Shown here: positions 47,345 to 56,243 of the stretch, in pieces
Position numbering within the stretch: position 1 is the first letter of the stretch
Layout: every line of letters begins with the position of its first letter
NCBI RefSeq assembly: GCF_023035875.1
Contig: NZ_CP075379.1
Location: forward strand, 434,001-498,000
Reading direction: 5' to 3'
DNA: 64,000 bases
Source of the DNA: Borrelia puertoricensis
GTDB lineage: Bacteria > Spirochaetota > Spirochaetia > Borreliales > Borreliaceae
Position numbers and translations under genes: made by a program
Notes under the pieces: generated by a model
Told to the model about the DNA's origin: nothing
Seen by the model: only the letters and a program-made list of their open reading frames with translations
Databases searched by the model: none

Positions 47345-47364
47345 ATGATATAATATTATATCAT
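47345..47364. promoter_or_regulatory. Perfect 20 bp palindrome with back-to-back TATAAT boxes
   Basis: The palindrome contains TATAAT on the + strand (47349-47354) and its mirror on the minus strand (47355-47360). It lies 40 nt before uvrC and 56 nt before the LamG gene, so it can supply -10 boxes to both. No good -35 matches appear at 17 nt on either side. It may equally be an operator. Confidence 0.5.
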
Positions 47365-47419
47365 ATTTGGGGTATTGTATATTTTTGATTTTTTACGTTG
47401 AAAAAGATAAAGGTCTATA

Positions 47420-48937
47420 ATGAGGTTAATTTTTATATTTTTGCTATTTTGTTTGTGTCTTTCTAGTGTTTTTTCTCAGGAACTTAAGTTGATTCTTGAT
47501 GCTAAAGATGGATTTAAATTTATTCAGGAAGCTCATAACATTAGCTTTACGAGAGGTGATAGAGGTATCCTTGGAATTTATTTGGATAGACATAAGGGAG
47601 TTTTAGATTTTAATAATGTTGATTTTAGATTAGAAATAGAAAATGACAGTATTGTTAAGGATGCTGCTTTAAACTATTCTGTTGAATCAAATAATGCAAA
47701 AATTTCAAATTCTTTTCATAATATTGCAGGTAATTCTTTAATTTTTTATTCAAGTCGAAATACCATTAAGCTTAAACCATTGACAAAAAAGGCTTTTTTC
47801 TGTTCAGGTAATGTAATTTCTGATTTTACTATCCAGTTTTGGGCATACCGTTCTACTTCTGTTACTGGAGAAGTTATTGTAAGTTGGAACGGGTATAAAA
47901 ATATTAAAGGTGTTTGGCTAGATCAAGCCATTCGGTTGGAGAGTGAAGGCGGAACTTTCGTTTGGAATTTTAATAATGTGTTTTTAAATGATAATGGGGA
48001 ACCTATTAAGATTAAGCTTAAGAGTGATGATGATTTTATTCCAAAAGAGTGGCATTTACATACTGTAAGGTATAGGCAAAAAGATGGGTTACTGGAATAT
48101 TTAATAGATTCTAAACCTCAGGCCATAGAGTATGTTACTGCTGATAAGAGAGAAGGTTTTGGTTATTTGTTAAATATTGGTAATTTTATTGATTTTACAT
48201 TGGGGCAGTATTTTACGGGGGCTATTGAGAATTTTGAAATTCATAAAAGTTTTGAAGAAGTGCATAATGCTTTCTTTTCAAGAGATAAAGGATATATTAT
48301 TACGGAACCAATCAAGCTATCTAAAGATTATTCTCAAATTTTATCTATAGAATTTGATACTGTGAAGCCAAAAGATACAGATATTTTTTATTATTATAGA
48401 TTGGATAATAAGATGTTTTATAGAACAGATAATAATGGGAAAATAAAAAAGAACTTAACAGGAGATTGGATTCATTTTGATCCTAAAAATGGATTTCCTA
48501 AATTTGGTGTGTCAAAATATATTCAAATTAAGGTCGAACTTTATCCAAGCGGTGATCCTATAGACAGTCCATCTCTTTATAGCATGATTCTTACTTACAT
48601 ACCTGAGGCCGCACCTTTTCCTCCTCTAATAACAAAGGCTGCTCCAGGAGCTGGTGAGATATTGATTGAATGGTTCCCCGTTATTAGTAGTAATGTTGGT
48701 GGCTATTATATTTATATTGGAGTTAGTCCTGGTAATTATCATGATAGAGCTGGAAATATTTTGACATCTCCTATTGATGTTGGGAATCAGACTTCTTTTA
48801 GAATTACAGGTCTTGAGAATGGGAGACTTTATTATATTAGTGTTGCTTCTTATAATTTAGACAAGAGTGTCAATGAGGCGTCTTTTTCTAAAGAAGTTTC
48901 TGTGAGACCTATGGAGTTTTTTAAGCAGTATGAATAG
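47420..48937 (+). CDS. Secreted LamG-like / FnIII protein
   Basis: A 505-residue exported protein. The signal peptide MRLIFIFLLFCLCLSSVFSQ lacks a lipobox Cys. A concanavalin/LamG-like beta-sandwich spans about 120-290 (FTIQFWAYRS, then IPKEWHLHTVRYR and FTGAIENFEIH). A fibronectin type III domain lies at about 400-500 (GEILIEWFPVISSNVGGYYIYIG, RITGLENGRLYYISVASYN). No catalytic motif is visible; a periplasmic or surface binding role is inferred. It overlaps the next gene by 8 nt. Confidence 0.8.
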   Translation: MRLIFIFLLFCLCLSSVFSQELKLILDAKDGFKFIQEAHNISFTRGDRGILGIYLDRHKGVLDFNNVDFRLEIENDSIVKDAALNYSVESNNAKISNSFHNIAGNSLIFYSSRNTIKLKPLTKKAFFCSGNVISDFTIQFWAYRSTSVTGEVIVSWNGYKNIKGVWLDQAIRLESEGGTFVWNFNNVFLNDNGEPIKIKLKSDDDFIPKEWHLHTVRYRQKDGLLEYLIDSKPQAIEYVTADKREGFGYLLNIGNFIDFTLGQYFTGAIENFEIHKSFEEVHNAFFSRDKGYIITEPIKLSKDYSQILSIEFDTVKPKDTDIFYYYRLDNKMFYRTDNNGKIKKNLTGDWIHFDPKNGFPKFGVSKYIQIKVELYPSGDPIDSPSLYSMILTYIPEAAPFPPLITKAAPGAGEILIEWFPVISSNVGGYYIYIGVSPGNYHDRAGNILTSPIDVGNQTSFRITGLENGRLYYISVASYNLDKSVNEASFSKEVSVRPMEFFKQYE

Positions 48938-50237
48938 TATTGATTTTGAAAAAGCCTTAGAGCTTTATAAGAATGGTGATCTTAAGAGTGCGCTTTTAAA
49001 TCTGGATGTTTTTGATGATAGTTTTGATTCTCTAGCTCTTAAGTCTCTTATTTATTTTAGACTTAAGGATTATAAGGCGCTCCTATATGTATTAGATACT
49101 TATCCTGTTTTAAGTGAGTATCGTTTTTTAATTAAGCTCTTACATTATGGTAAGTTTGAGGATCAGAAAGGTGAATTGAGTTATTTCCAAAATTATAATC
49201 TTGGGGTTTTTTATTTTGGATTGAAAGATTATGAGAAGTCTTTGAATTATTTTTTAAAATCTAGCCAGCAACATCCTAGTTTGATTCAGGCTATTAATAA
49301 TGCTGCTATTTTACTTGAGATAATGGGTAGAAAAGATGAAGCTATCCGAATGCTTATTAAAGCTGTTGATGTGGATAAGAATAATGCTCTTATTAAATTG
49401 AATACTTGGTTTTTAAAAAATAATTGTATATTTAATAGTACTAAACTGTTTGAGATAGATGAGAGCTTTAAAGAGGCTAATCTTTCTCTTGTTGTTAATT
49501 ATTTGATGTATTACCTTTATTCTATTGGAGAGATAAGTAGTGCGATTAAACTTTCTGAGAGGTTTTTAACAGATTCAAATTATTCTAAATATATTTGGCA
49601 TAATAGAGCAACTATTTTGCATAAAATAGGTAATATGACGCAAGCCACTAAATCTTATGTAAAAGCTATTTTGAGTTTTCCTAATATCTATACAATATAT
49701 AATATGCATATTGCTACAATAGAGCTTTTGAATTTTTCTCCTAAAAGATCTATTGATAGAATATTGTTAGATTATCCTAATATGGATTCAGTTTGTTTTT
49801 ATGCGTTTTTGTTTTTTTTAAGAAATCGTGAACTTGAAAATGCTTATTTTTATATAAAAAAGCTTTGTGAAATTAAACCAGATACTTATTCTAAATTTTT
49901 AAATATACTTGAATCTAGAGAAGATATTTTGATTGAAGAACTTCTAGATGAATTTGCAATGGTTTTGAAAGGCAGGTGGACGTTGGAATATTTGTTTTTT
50001 ATTGACAATTCTTTGAATTTAAAAGATCCTGTTTTTGTTTTTGATTATGATACTAGACTTTGTCCATATATTTGGAAAATTAAAAATGAGCATATTGAAC
50101 TTAGAGCTAATAGCAATGAGATAGAAATTACTAAGAAGATTTTTTCAGATGAACTTATGCAAGTTAAATTGGATATTGCAATTAAAGAGATTAGGGATTT
50201 AATCGAAGCTTATAGGGATTTTAAGATCAATTGTTAA
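48930..50237 (+). CDS. TPR-repeat protein
   Basis: A 435-residue protein without a signal peptide. TPR-like helices run from residue 1 to about 330, clearest at YNLGVFYFGLKDYEKSLNYFLKS, AINNAAILLEIMGRKDEAI and IWHNRATILHKIGNMTQATKSY. The C-terminal 100 residues are not recognisable. Translational overlap with the LamG protein suggests they act together, perhaps as cytoplasmic and exported parts of one pathway. The function is unknown. Confidence 0.8.
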   Translation: MNSIDFEKALELYKNGDLKSALLNLDVFDDSFDSLALKSLIYFRLKDYKALLYVLDTYPVLSEYRFLIKLLHYGKFEDQKGELSYFQNYNLGVFYFGLKDYEKSLNYFLKSSQQHPSLIQAINNAAILLEIMGRKDEAIRMLIKAVDVDKNNALIKLNTWFLKNNCIFNSTKLFEIDESFKEANLSLVVNYLMYYLYSIGEISSAIKLSERFLTDSNYSKYIWHNRATILHKIGNMTQATKSYVKAILSFPNIYTIYNMHIATIELLNFSPKRSIDRILLDYPNMDSVCFYAFLFFLRNRELENAYFYIKKLCEIKPDTYSKFLNILESREDILIEELLDEFAMVLKGRWTLEYLFFIDNSLNLKDPVFVFDYDTRLCPYIWKIKNEHIELRANSNEIEITKKIFSDELMQVKLDIAIKEIRDLIEAYRDFKINC

Positions 50238-50304
50238 GATTTAAAGTTATTTTTTTGTTGACAATGTAATGACTCTAATATACTATTTATTAGTATGGCT
50301 GCAA

Positions 50305-50394
50305 GGAGAGATGCCAGAGTGGCCGAATGGGGCTTCCTGCTAAGAAGTTGTCCTTTTAAAAAGGGGACCATGGGTTCGAATCCCATTCTCTCCG
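50305..50394 (+). tRNA. tRNA-Ser (GCT)
   Basis: A 90-nt class II tRNA. The acceptor GGAGAGA pairs with TCTCTCC, the anticodon loop is CTGCTAA (GCT), and a long variable arm (TTGTCC... GGGACCA) and T loop TTCGAAT follow. The discriminator is G and no CCA is encoded. Confidence 0.95.
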
Positions 50395-50460
50395 TAAGAG
50401 TTTTCGTTAAGGGTTGTCTTGACAAAGATTTCTTTAGTTTATTAGTATGATAATAGTTTG

Positions 50461-50546
50461 GGAGAGGTGGCAGAGTGGTTTAATGCTACGGTCTTGAAAA
50501 CCGTCGTAGGTTTAGCCTACCGTGAGTTCGAATCTCACCCTCTCCG
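50461..50546 (+). tRNA. tRNA-Ser (TGA)
   Basis: An 86-nt class II tRNA. GGAGAGG pairs with CCTCTCC, the anticodon loop is CTTGAAA (TGA), the variable arm CGTAGG...CCTACCG is long, and the discriminator is G. A TTGACA lies about 40 nt upstream (50419) and may be its -35 box. Confidence 0.95.
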
Positions 50547-50577
50547 TTGTTTATTTTATTATGAGCAAATTTGACAA

Positions 50578-51264
50578 TCAGTTTTCGGTATTATTATCGA
50601 TTGGGAATATAAACTCAATTTTTCCATCTGCTCGTGGTCGTATTGTGAGCATGTCATAAAAGATCACCACATTATTGTTTTTAAAGTAATATTTATATTG
50701 TTTGAAAGTTTTTTCAAATTCTTCTTCAAATTTAGATTTATTATCAGAATGAATACTAAATTTTTTAAAATCTGTCTCTACCTGTGTCCTTAGTACTTGC
50801 ATCAAAGAGTCTAATTGATCTTTTGAAATTATATCTGAGAGTTTTATTTTTTCTTTTCCTCTTAGATTAATTGGATGATATGTTGTAATTCCATTTGCAT
50901 CATACTTATCTATTGTGTATTGACTGTATAGAATTGATGTTATTTTAAGGTCTGGGCTTTTAAATATTTCAAAGTCAGAATAATAAAAAAATTCATGGTT
51001 ATAGTTTTTTGATTTTTTTGTTTTAAGAGATTCGATTTTATGAGTTTTCCATTCTTTTATAAGCTTTTCAAATCCAATTTCTAGACCTTCTGTAATGGGA
51101 ATTTGGGCGTTTATCTGAAAAATATTATTATCTTTATCAGTGATGGTTTCTTTGATAATTTTTTTTTCAATATTAATGTCAGTATTTTCTATTTTTTGTG
51201 TATGTTTTGTGCATGATATTATTAGTAAAAATGTCGCTATTATGGTTGGAAGTTTAATTGTCAT
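50578..51264 (-). CDS. Lipoprotein with DUF3298-like C-terminus
   Basis: A 228-residue protein with a lipoprotein signal: hydrophobic LPTIIATFLLIIS then Cys18 as the likely lipidated residue. The rest is hydrophilic. The final part (YYFKNNNVVIFYDMLTI, GKIEFIFPI) looks like the DUF3298 domain of RsiV-like proteins. The function is unknown. It points leftward between tRNA genes and has a GGAG site before the ATG. Confidence 0.75.
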   Translation of the reverse strand: MTIKLPTIIATFLLIISCTKHTQKIENTDINIEKKIIKETITDKDNNIFQINAQIPITEGLEIGFEKLIKEWKTHKIESLKTKKSKNYNHEFFYYSDFEIFKSPDLKITSILYSQYTIDKYDANGITTYHPINLRGKEKIKLSDIISKDQLDSLMQVLRTQVETDFKKFSIHSDNKSKFEEEFEKTFKQYKYYFKNNNVVIFYDMLTIRPRADGKIEFIFPIDNNTEN

Positions 51265-51392
51265 TTATTGCTCCTTTTTAGAGATGAATTAATGCTTTAA
51301 TTTTGAATAATATTTTTTGATTATTTGTTATAAATTTGATTTTATTGTAATAAATAATAATTTTTATTACAATTGAAATTGAATGTTTGTTT

Positions 51393-51466
51393 GTGCCCAT
51401 AGCTCAGCTGGATAGAGCATTAGATTGCGGTTCTGAAGGTCAGAGGTTCAAATCCTCTTGGGCACG
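51393..51466 (+). tRNA. tRNA-Arg (anticodon GCG)
   Basis: A 74-nt cloverleaf. The acceptor GTGCCCA pairs with TGGGCAC. The D arm GCTCAGCTGGATAGAGC includes the arginine-identity A20. Anticodon stem TTAGA/TCTGA encloses TTGCGGT, so the anticodon reads GCG. Most bacteria have ACG (inosine-modified) here, which makes the G at position 34 notable. No CCA is encoded. Confidence 0.9.
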
Positions 51467-51481
51467 AAAGTCGTTGGTTTT

Positions 51482-51568
51482 GGAGAGATGGCCGAGCGGC
51501 TTAAGGCGCACGCTTGGAAAGCGTGTATACATGAAAATGTATCATGGGTTCGAATCCCATTTTCTCCG
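51482..51568 (+). tRNA. tRNA-Ser (GGA)
   Basis: An 87-nt class II tRNA. GGAGAGA pairs with TTTCTCC, the anticodon loop is TTGGAAA (GGA), and the variable arm TATACAT...ATGTATC is long. It lies 15 nt after tRNA-Arg and immediately before the SRP RNA, so the three may be one transcript. Confidence 0.95.
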
Positions 51569-51569
51569 A

Positions 51570-51667
51570 TTCCTGGGATCCGCACTATTGAGTGTTGCCT
51601 AATCCCGTCAGGACTGGAAGGTAGCAGCGGTAAGTAATTACTCAATGAGTGCGAAAATCTTAGGATA
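51570..51667 (+). ncRNA. ffs: 4.5S signal recognition particle RNA
   Basis: The domain IV hairpin is clear: GTCAGGACTGGAAGGTAGCAGC-type core near 51607-51628 with the flanking TGTTGCCTAATCCC and GGTAAG. The outer helix pairs CCTGGGAT (51572) with ATCTTAGG (51657-51664), and GCACTATTGAGT with ACTCAATGAGTGC. About 95 nt, the short bacterial form. Ends are approximate. Confidence 0.92.
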
Positions 51668-51827
51668 AGTTTATTTTAGTTAAGTAGGCAAATAGGCTTT
51701 TATAAAATTAATACTTGATCATAAGTATTGATATATTATCAAATGATGATTTTTATTGTTTGAATGCTTTTGATTTTGTGTAATTTAAGGTTTAATTAAG
51801 ATTTTTGTTAGTATATGGGGAGATGGG

Positions 51828-53468
51828 ATGATATCTGCAAGAGGTACTGCCATTAAGAGGCGTCCCAGAGATTTGAATTCTCTTGAGGGGCAAGATTTTG
51901 TTGTTGAAACCTTAAAACATTCAATAGAAAATAATAAGATAGCAAATGCTTATATATTTTCAGGACCACGAGGAGTTGGTAAGACTTCTTCTGCAAGGGC
52001 TTTTGCACGATGTTTGAACTGTAAAATAGGGCCAACAATTATTCCTTGTGATATGTGTTTTAGTTGTAAATCCATTGATAATGATAATAAACTTGATATT
52101 ATTGAGATTGATGGTGCTTCAAATACTTCTGTTCAAGATGTTAAACAAATTAAAGAAGAGATAATGTTCCCCCCTGCCAGCTCTAGATATAGGGTTTATA
52201 TTATTGATGAAGTGCATATGCTTTCAAATTCTGCTTTCAATGCTCTTTTAAAAACAATTGAAGAGCCCCCTAGCTATATTGTTTTTATTTTTGCTACGAC
52301 AGAGGTACACAAGCTTCCAGATACAATAAAGAGCAGGTGTCAACATTTTAATTTTAGACTTTTGCCTTTGGATAAGGTTTATGAAATGTTAAAGAATGTT
52401 TGTCTTGAAGATAACATTCAATATGAAGATGAGGCTTTAAGGTGGATTGCTTATAAGAGTGGAGGAAGTGTAAGGGATGCTTATACTCTCTTTGATCAGA
52501 TTGTGTCATTAAGTAATTCCGATATACAATTTGAAGAGATCAGATCCAAGATGGGGTTTACTAGTAGTGAATTTTTAGAAAAATTGGCACTAAGCATTCT
52601 TAATGATGATTTAAAAGAATTGCTTTGTATTTTAGATGCTGTTTTTTTAACCGGGATTTCATATGAGCAATTTCTTTTTGATACTATTGAATTTTTTAGA
52701 GAGATATTATTTCTAAAATTAGGTATTAAAAATCTTATGTTTATTGGTATTAAGCCTGAGAGTTTAAAAGAAAAATTATTAAGTTTTGATTTAAAGCATG
52801 TTGAGAGAAGTATTAGCGTACTACTTGAAACTTATAGGGATTTGCAGTTTTCAGTGAATCCTAAATATGAAATTGAAATTAATTTTATTAAGATACTTAG
52901 ACTTAAAGATTACGTGCCCAGTCATGTTTTAATTAAGCAAATTCAAGATATTGAAGCTAAGGTGCTTGATGAGGTTGGTTTGAATTTAAATGATACTGAC
53001 TTAGATACGGATATAGAACCAAAATTAGGAAATATCTCTTCAGTAGAGCCATTGGAATTGGGTCTTGACAAAACTGAGACTGCATTAGAGTCTGAAGTTA
53101 AAACTTCTACTCATCTTGACCTTGATGGGGATGATATTGATGAAATTTTTATAGAAACAAAAGATAATTTTAATAAGGTGTATAATAATGATAAAATTAA
53201 AGAAAGTTTTGTTTATTTAGTATCTAAGTATGTTCAAACTTTAGTATATTCAGGAGAGGTTTTGATTGACAATGATGTGCTTTATTATAAAATTTTTAGT
53301 GGATTTGAGTATAATCAGCTACAAGCCTATCAAAATGAGATAAGAGCTGAATTTTGTAAAGAATTTCCTAGATTAAATGTTATATTTCAAAAGCAGTTTG
53401 AGGATGATGATTTTGATAATAAGGTATTAAAAATTAAAAACATTTTTGGAGCAAGTGAGGTAAAGTAA
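51828..53468 (+). CDS. dnaX: DNA polymerase III subunit tau (DnaX)
   Basis: A 546-residue clamp-loader ATPase. Walker A GPRGVGKTSSARAFA (about 46-60), a zinc module with four Cys (CLNCKIGP, CDMCFSC) and Walker B IIDEVHMLS are present. The SRC sensor appears in KSRCQHFNF. The region beyond about 370 is acidic and poorly conserved and would be the tau-specific tail. I see no obvious A-run frameshift site of the gamma type. It is followed after 6 nt by ybaB and then recR, the standard trio. Confidence 0.95.
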   Translation: MISARGTAIKRRPRDLNSLEGQDFVVETLKHSIENNKIANAYIFSGPRGVGKTSSARAFARCLNCKIGPTIIPCDMCFSCKSIDNDNKLDIIEIDGASNTSVQDVKQIKEEIMFPPASSRYRVYIIDEVHMLSNSAFNALLKTIEEPPSYIVFIFATTEVHKLPDTIKSRCQHFNFRLLPLDKVYEMLKNVCLEDNIQYEDEALRWIAYKSGGSVRDAYTLFDQIVSLSNSDIQFEEIRSKMGFTSSEFLEKLALSILNDDLKELLCILDAVFLTGISYEQFLFDTIEFFREILFLKLGIKNLMFIGIKPESLKEKLLSFDLKHVERSISVLLETYRDLQFSVNPKYEIEINFIKILRLKDYVPSHVLIKQIQDIEAKVLDEVGLNLNDTDLDTDIEPKLGNISSVEPLELGLDKTETALESEVKTSTHLDLDGDDIDEIFIETKDNFNKVYNNDKIKESFVYLVSKYVQTLVYSGEVLIDNDVLYYKIFSGFEYNQLQAYQNEIRAEFCKEFPRLNVIFQKQFEDDDFDNKVLKIKNIFGASEVK

Positions 53469-53474
53469 TAGGAT

Positions 53475-53774
53475 ATGGCAGTAAATCCATTAAATTTTTT
53501 AAAGAATATGTCAGGATTTAAAGATAATATTGATAATTTTAAAAAAGAAATATCCCAAATTGTTGTATGTGGAAGAGCAGGAAGCGATGTTGTCATTGTT
53601 GAGATGAATGGAGAATTTGTTGTTAAGAAAGTTTCAATTAAGGAAGAATTTTTTAGTGATTTAGATAATGAGGCCCTTGAGCACATGATAAAATCGGCTT
53701 TTAATGATGCTATTTCTAAGGTTAAGGAAGAGATAAAGTCAAAAACAATGAGTTCTATTCCATTTGGGATTTAA
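53475..53774 (+). CDS. ebfC: YbaB/EbfC nucleoid-associated protein
   Basis: A 99-residue DNA-binding protein between dnaX and recR. The core VVIVEMNGEFVVKKVSI and the C-terminal helix IKSAFNDAISKVKEEIKSK are the YbaB signature. In Lyme Borrelia this protein is EbfC, which binds near the erp operators and is a nucleoid protein. Confidence 0.92.
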   Translation: MAVNPLNFLKNMSGFKDNIDNFKKEISQIVVCGRAGSDVVIVEMNGEFVVKKVSIKEEFFSDLDNEALEHMIKSAFNDAISKVKEEIKSKTMSSIPFGI

Positions 53775-53777
53775 AAT

Positions 53778-54362
53778 TTGATTATACAAGATTTAATTGT
53801 TTTACTTTCTAAGTTGCCAGGTATAGGTAAAAAGACAGCAGTACGAATGGTTTATGATATTTTGTATAATGGTGAGGAGTATTCAAGAGCTTTGGGACAA
53901 ATTTTAATTAGGTTTCATTCTAGTATAAGAAAATGTAAAAATTGTTATAATTTTTCTGAGGGAGAATTTTGTAATATTTGTATGGATCTAAGTAGATGTA
54001 AGGATATGATTTGTGTTGTAGAGATGCCGCAAGACTTAGAGGTTATTGAGTCTACTAGAGAATATGATGGATTGTATTTTGTGCTTCATGGTCATCTTGA
54101 TCCTTTAAGAGATATTGGTCCAAATAGGCTAAATCTTGATAAATTAGCAAATTATGTTAGGAAACTTGGGGCTCAAGAAGTGATTATTGCTACAGAATTC
54201 AGCATTGAAGGTGATGTGACGGCAAATTATATTAGAGACATTTTAAAGAATTTAGATATTAATGTTACAAGAATAGCATCTGGTCTTCCTGTTGGAGGTA
54301 GTATTAGTAATGCAGATAAAATTACTACTCTGAGGGCTTTTCGTTTAAGACTTAAAATGTAA
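53778..54362 (+). CDS. recR: Recombination mediator RecR
   Basis: A 194-residue protein beginning with TTG 53778, four bases after the ybaB stop. A helix-hairpin-helix (LSKLPGIGKKTAVRMVYD), a C4 zinc finger (CKNCYNFSEGEFCNIC) and a Toprim domain (VVEMPQDLEVIE, YFVLHGHLDPLRDIGP) come in order. With RecO it loads RecA on SSB-coated DNA. Confidence 0.95.
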   Translation: MIIQDLIVLLSKLPGIGKKTAVRMVYDILYNGEEYSRALGQILIRFHSSIRKCKNCYNFSEGEFCNICMDLSRCKDMICVVEMPQDLEVIESTREYDGLYFVLHGHLDPLRDIGPNRLNLDKLANYVRKLGAQEVIIATEFSIEGDVTANYIRDILKNLDINVTRIASGLPVGGSISNADKITTLRAFRLRLKM

Positions 54363-54673
54363 GCTTAGGTATTTATTTTTATAATTTTTAAAAAGTGTTT
54401 CAATTGATTTTTTATATTATTGAAGTATTAGTTTTAATTTTCTAATTTGTCGTTTTAAATATTAAACTTATTTGTAAGTGTATTTTTTTTAAGCTTAATA
54501 ACACAGTAAGATACTTTGACATGTTTTTATATTGATGTATTAATTTTTAAAAATTAAATTTTTTAAAAATAGATTATTTTTTCTATATTTTTTTTTGAAA
54601 TTTATGTTTATAAACTTAATAAGTTATGTCTTATAATTAACTTGAATTGTATTGAAAACATTGGGAGGTTTTT
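54363..54673. other. AT-rich upstream region of ndk
   Basis: A 311 bp gap. It holds repeated A/T blocks (AATTTTTAAAAATTAAATTT type around 54543-54570), a TATAAT at 54632-54637 that may serve ndk, and a GGGAGG ribosome-binding site before 54674. No coding signal is seen. Confidence 0.5.
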
Positions 54674-55183
54674 ATGTCTACTTTAATACAAAGAACTTTA
54701 TGTATTATTAAACCTGATGGCGTTAGGAGGGGGTTGATTGGTAATGTGATTTCTAGATTTGAAAGAACGGGACTGAAAATTGTGGCTGCTAAGATGATTT
54801 TAGTTAATAGAGAAATGGCTCAGGCACATTATTTATATGATGATATTGCTGTAAGGCATGGTGAGTTTGTTTGGCAGTCTTTGATTAATTTTATAATAAG
54901 TTCTCCAGTTTTTGTGTTTGTTGTTGAAGGTGTTGAGGCTGTTGAAGTCGTTAGAAAATTTTGTGGTTCTACAGAACCAAAGATGGCGTCTCCTGGGACA
55001 ATTAGAGGTGATTTTGCTTATCATAGTTTTAACTATGCAAATGAGAAGGAATTTTCAGTTTACAACGTAATTCATGCTTCTGATAATGTTGATGATGCTT
55101 TTCGTGAAGTATCCCTTTGGTTTAAAGAAAATGAAATTTTAACTTATAAAAGGGACGATGAGTTTGAACATTATTATGGCTAA
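54674..55183 (+). CDS. ndk: Nucleoside diphosphate kinase
   Basis: A 169-residue enzyme balancing NTP and dNTP pools. QRTLCIIKPDGVRRGLIG opens it. The phospho-His is in VYNVIHASDNVDDA (usual NIIHGSDS), and GSTEPKMASPGTIRGDFA is intact. It is about 20 residues longer than most bacterial forms, the extra residues being in the middle (the FVWQSLINFIISSPVFVFVVEG area) and at the C-terminus. It overlaps the methylase frame by 26 nt. Confidence 0.95.
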   Translation: MSTLIQRTLCIIKPDGVRRGLIGNVISRFERTGLKIVAAKMILVNREMAQAHYLYDDIAVRHGEFVWQSLINFIISSPVFVFVVEGVEAVEVVRKFCGSTEPKMASPGTIRGDFAYHSFNYANEKEFSVYNVIHASDNVDDAFREVSLWFKENEILTYKRDDEFEHYYG

Positions 55184-56009
55184 TGTTGATATGAACATTG
55201 CAATACGGCCTATCTTGAAATGGGCTGGTGGTAAGAAAAATTTGTTGAGCTCTATTTTAGACAATATTCCTCTTGCTTTTAATAATTATATCGAACCTTT
55301 TATAGGCGGAGGAGCATTATTTTTTGCTTTGAATTTAAAAAATTCAATTATTAATGATATAAATTCTAATTTGATTAATTTTTATAGAGAAATTGCCTAT
55401 AATTTAGATAATTTTCTGTTAGAAATTGAGAAATATAATAATGCTCCTTTGACTAAGGAGTATTATGTTCATATTAGAAATAATTTTAATAATGGGAATT
55501 TGACTAATTTAGAAAAGGCATGTGTTTTTCTTTATTTAAATAAAACTTGTTATAATGGTCTTTATAGGGAAAATGGTAATGGGAGATTTAATACTCCTTT
55601 TGGTAAACATAAAAAAATTAGTCTTTATGAAATTAAAAATTTACAATTGGCTTCTAAGCTTTTAAAGGAGGTTAAGATTTTAAATCTAGATTTTTTTTGT
55701 TTACTTGATTTTATAAAAAAAGATGATTTTGTTTATCTTGATCCACCTTATATTCCTTATTCCAAAACAAGTAATTTTACAAGTTATAGTAAGTATGGAT
55801 TTGATTTTAGAATGCATGAAAAATTATTACAATTTTGTGACAAAATAGACAAAAAAGGGGCTAAGTTCTTACTTTCAAATTCTAATACTGCGTCTAGTCT
55901 TGAACTATATAAAAACTATAATGTTACTTTTGTTGATGCGAAAAGATTTATTAATTCAAATCCAATTAAACGTGTCAGTATAAGAGAAATTTTAGTGAAA
56001 AATTTTTAG
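55158..56009 (+). CDS. dam: Dam-type DNA adenine N6-methyltransferase
   Basis: A 283-residue D12-class methyltransferase. Motif X LKWAGGKKNLL, motif I YIEPFIGGGALFFAL, and the catalytic motif IV DFVYLDPPYIPYS are all present, as are YNGLYRENGNGRFNTPFG and the C-terminal LLSNSN motif. Family members methylate adenine, often in GATC. There is no restriction gene beside it, so it is solitary. Three in-frame ATGs (55158, 55176, 55191) are possible and none has a good ribosome-binding site. I recall no equivalent at this place in B31. Confidence 0.9.
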   Translation: MSLNIIMANVDMNIAIRPILKWAGGKKNLLSSILDNIPLAFNNYIEPFIGGGALFFALNLKNSIINDINSNLINFYREIAYNLDNFLLEIEKYNNAPLTKEYYVHIRNNFNNGNLTNLEKACVFLYLNKTCYNGLYRENGNGRFNTPFGKHKKISLYEIKNLQLASKLLKEVKILNLDFFCLLDFIKKDDFVYLDPPYIPYSKTSNFTSYSKYGFDFRMHEKLLQFCDKIDKKGAKFLLSNSNTASSLELYKNYNVTFVDAKRFINSNPIKRVSIREILVKNF

Positions 56010-56243
56010 GGGTATTGCATAATTGTTGTAGTATTTTTTAGTAGTCATAAAAATGAACTATTTTAAAGAAAATCAGAAATTTATGTGTTGTGATTAGTTT
56101 GTATTATAGATTTTTTAGATTTAACAGATGTGGATAATAATTACTTAAATCTGATGAGTGAGAGTCGCGTTGAGGTTTTGGTGTTTATTTTTCAATTGTA
56201 AATCTTAAAATACATCTTTTTATAATCTTGTGTAAGGATTTGT

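Noticed and set aside
50234..50425. 63-codon frame on the minus strand over the first tRNA-Ser
   Set aside because: It is antisense to a clear tRNA gene; the protein-like look is caused by the tRNA arms.
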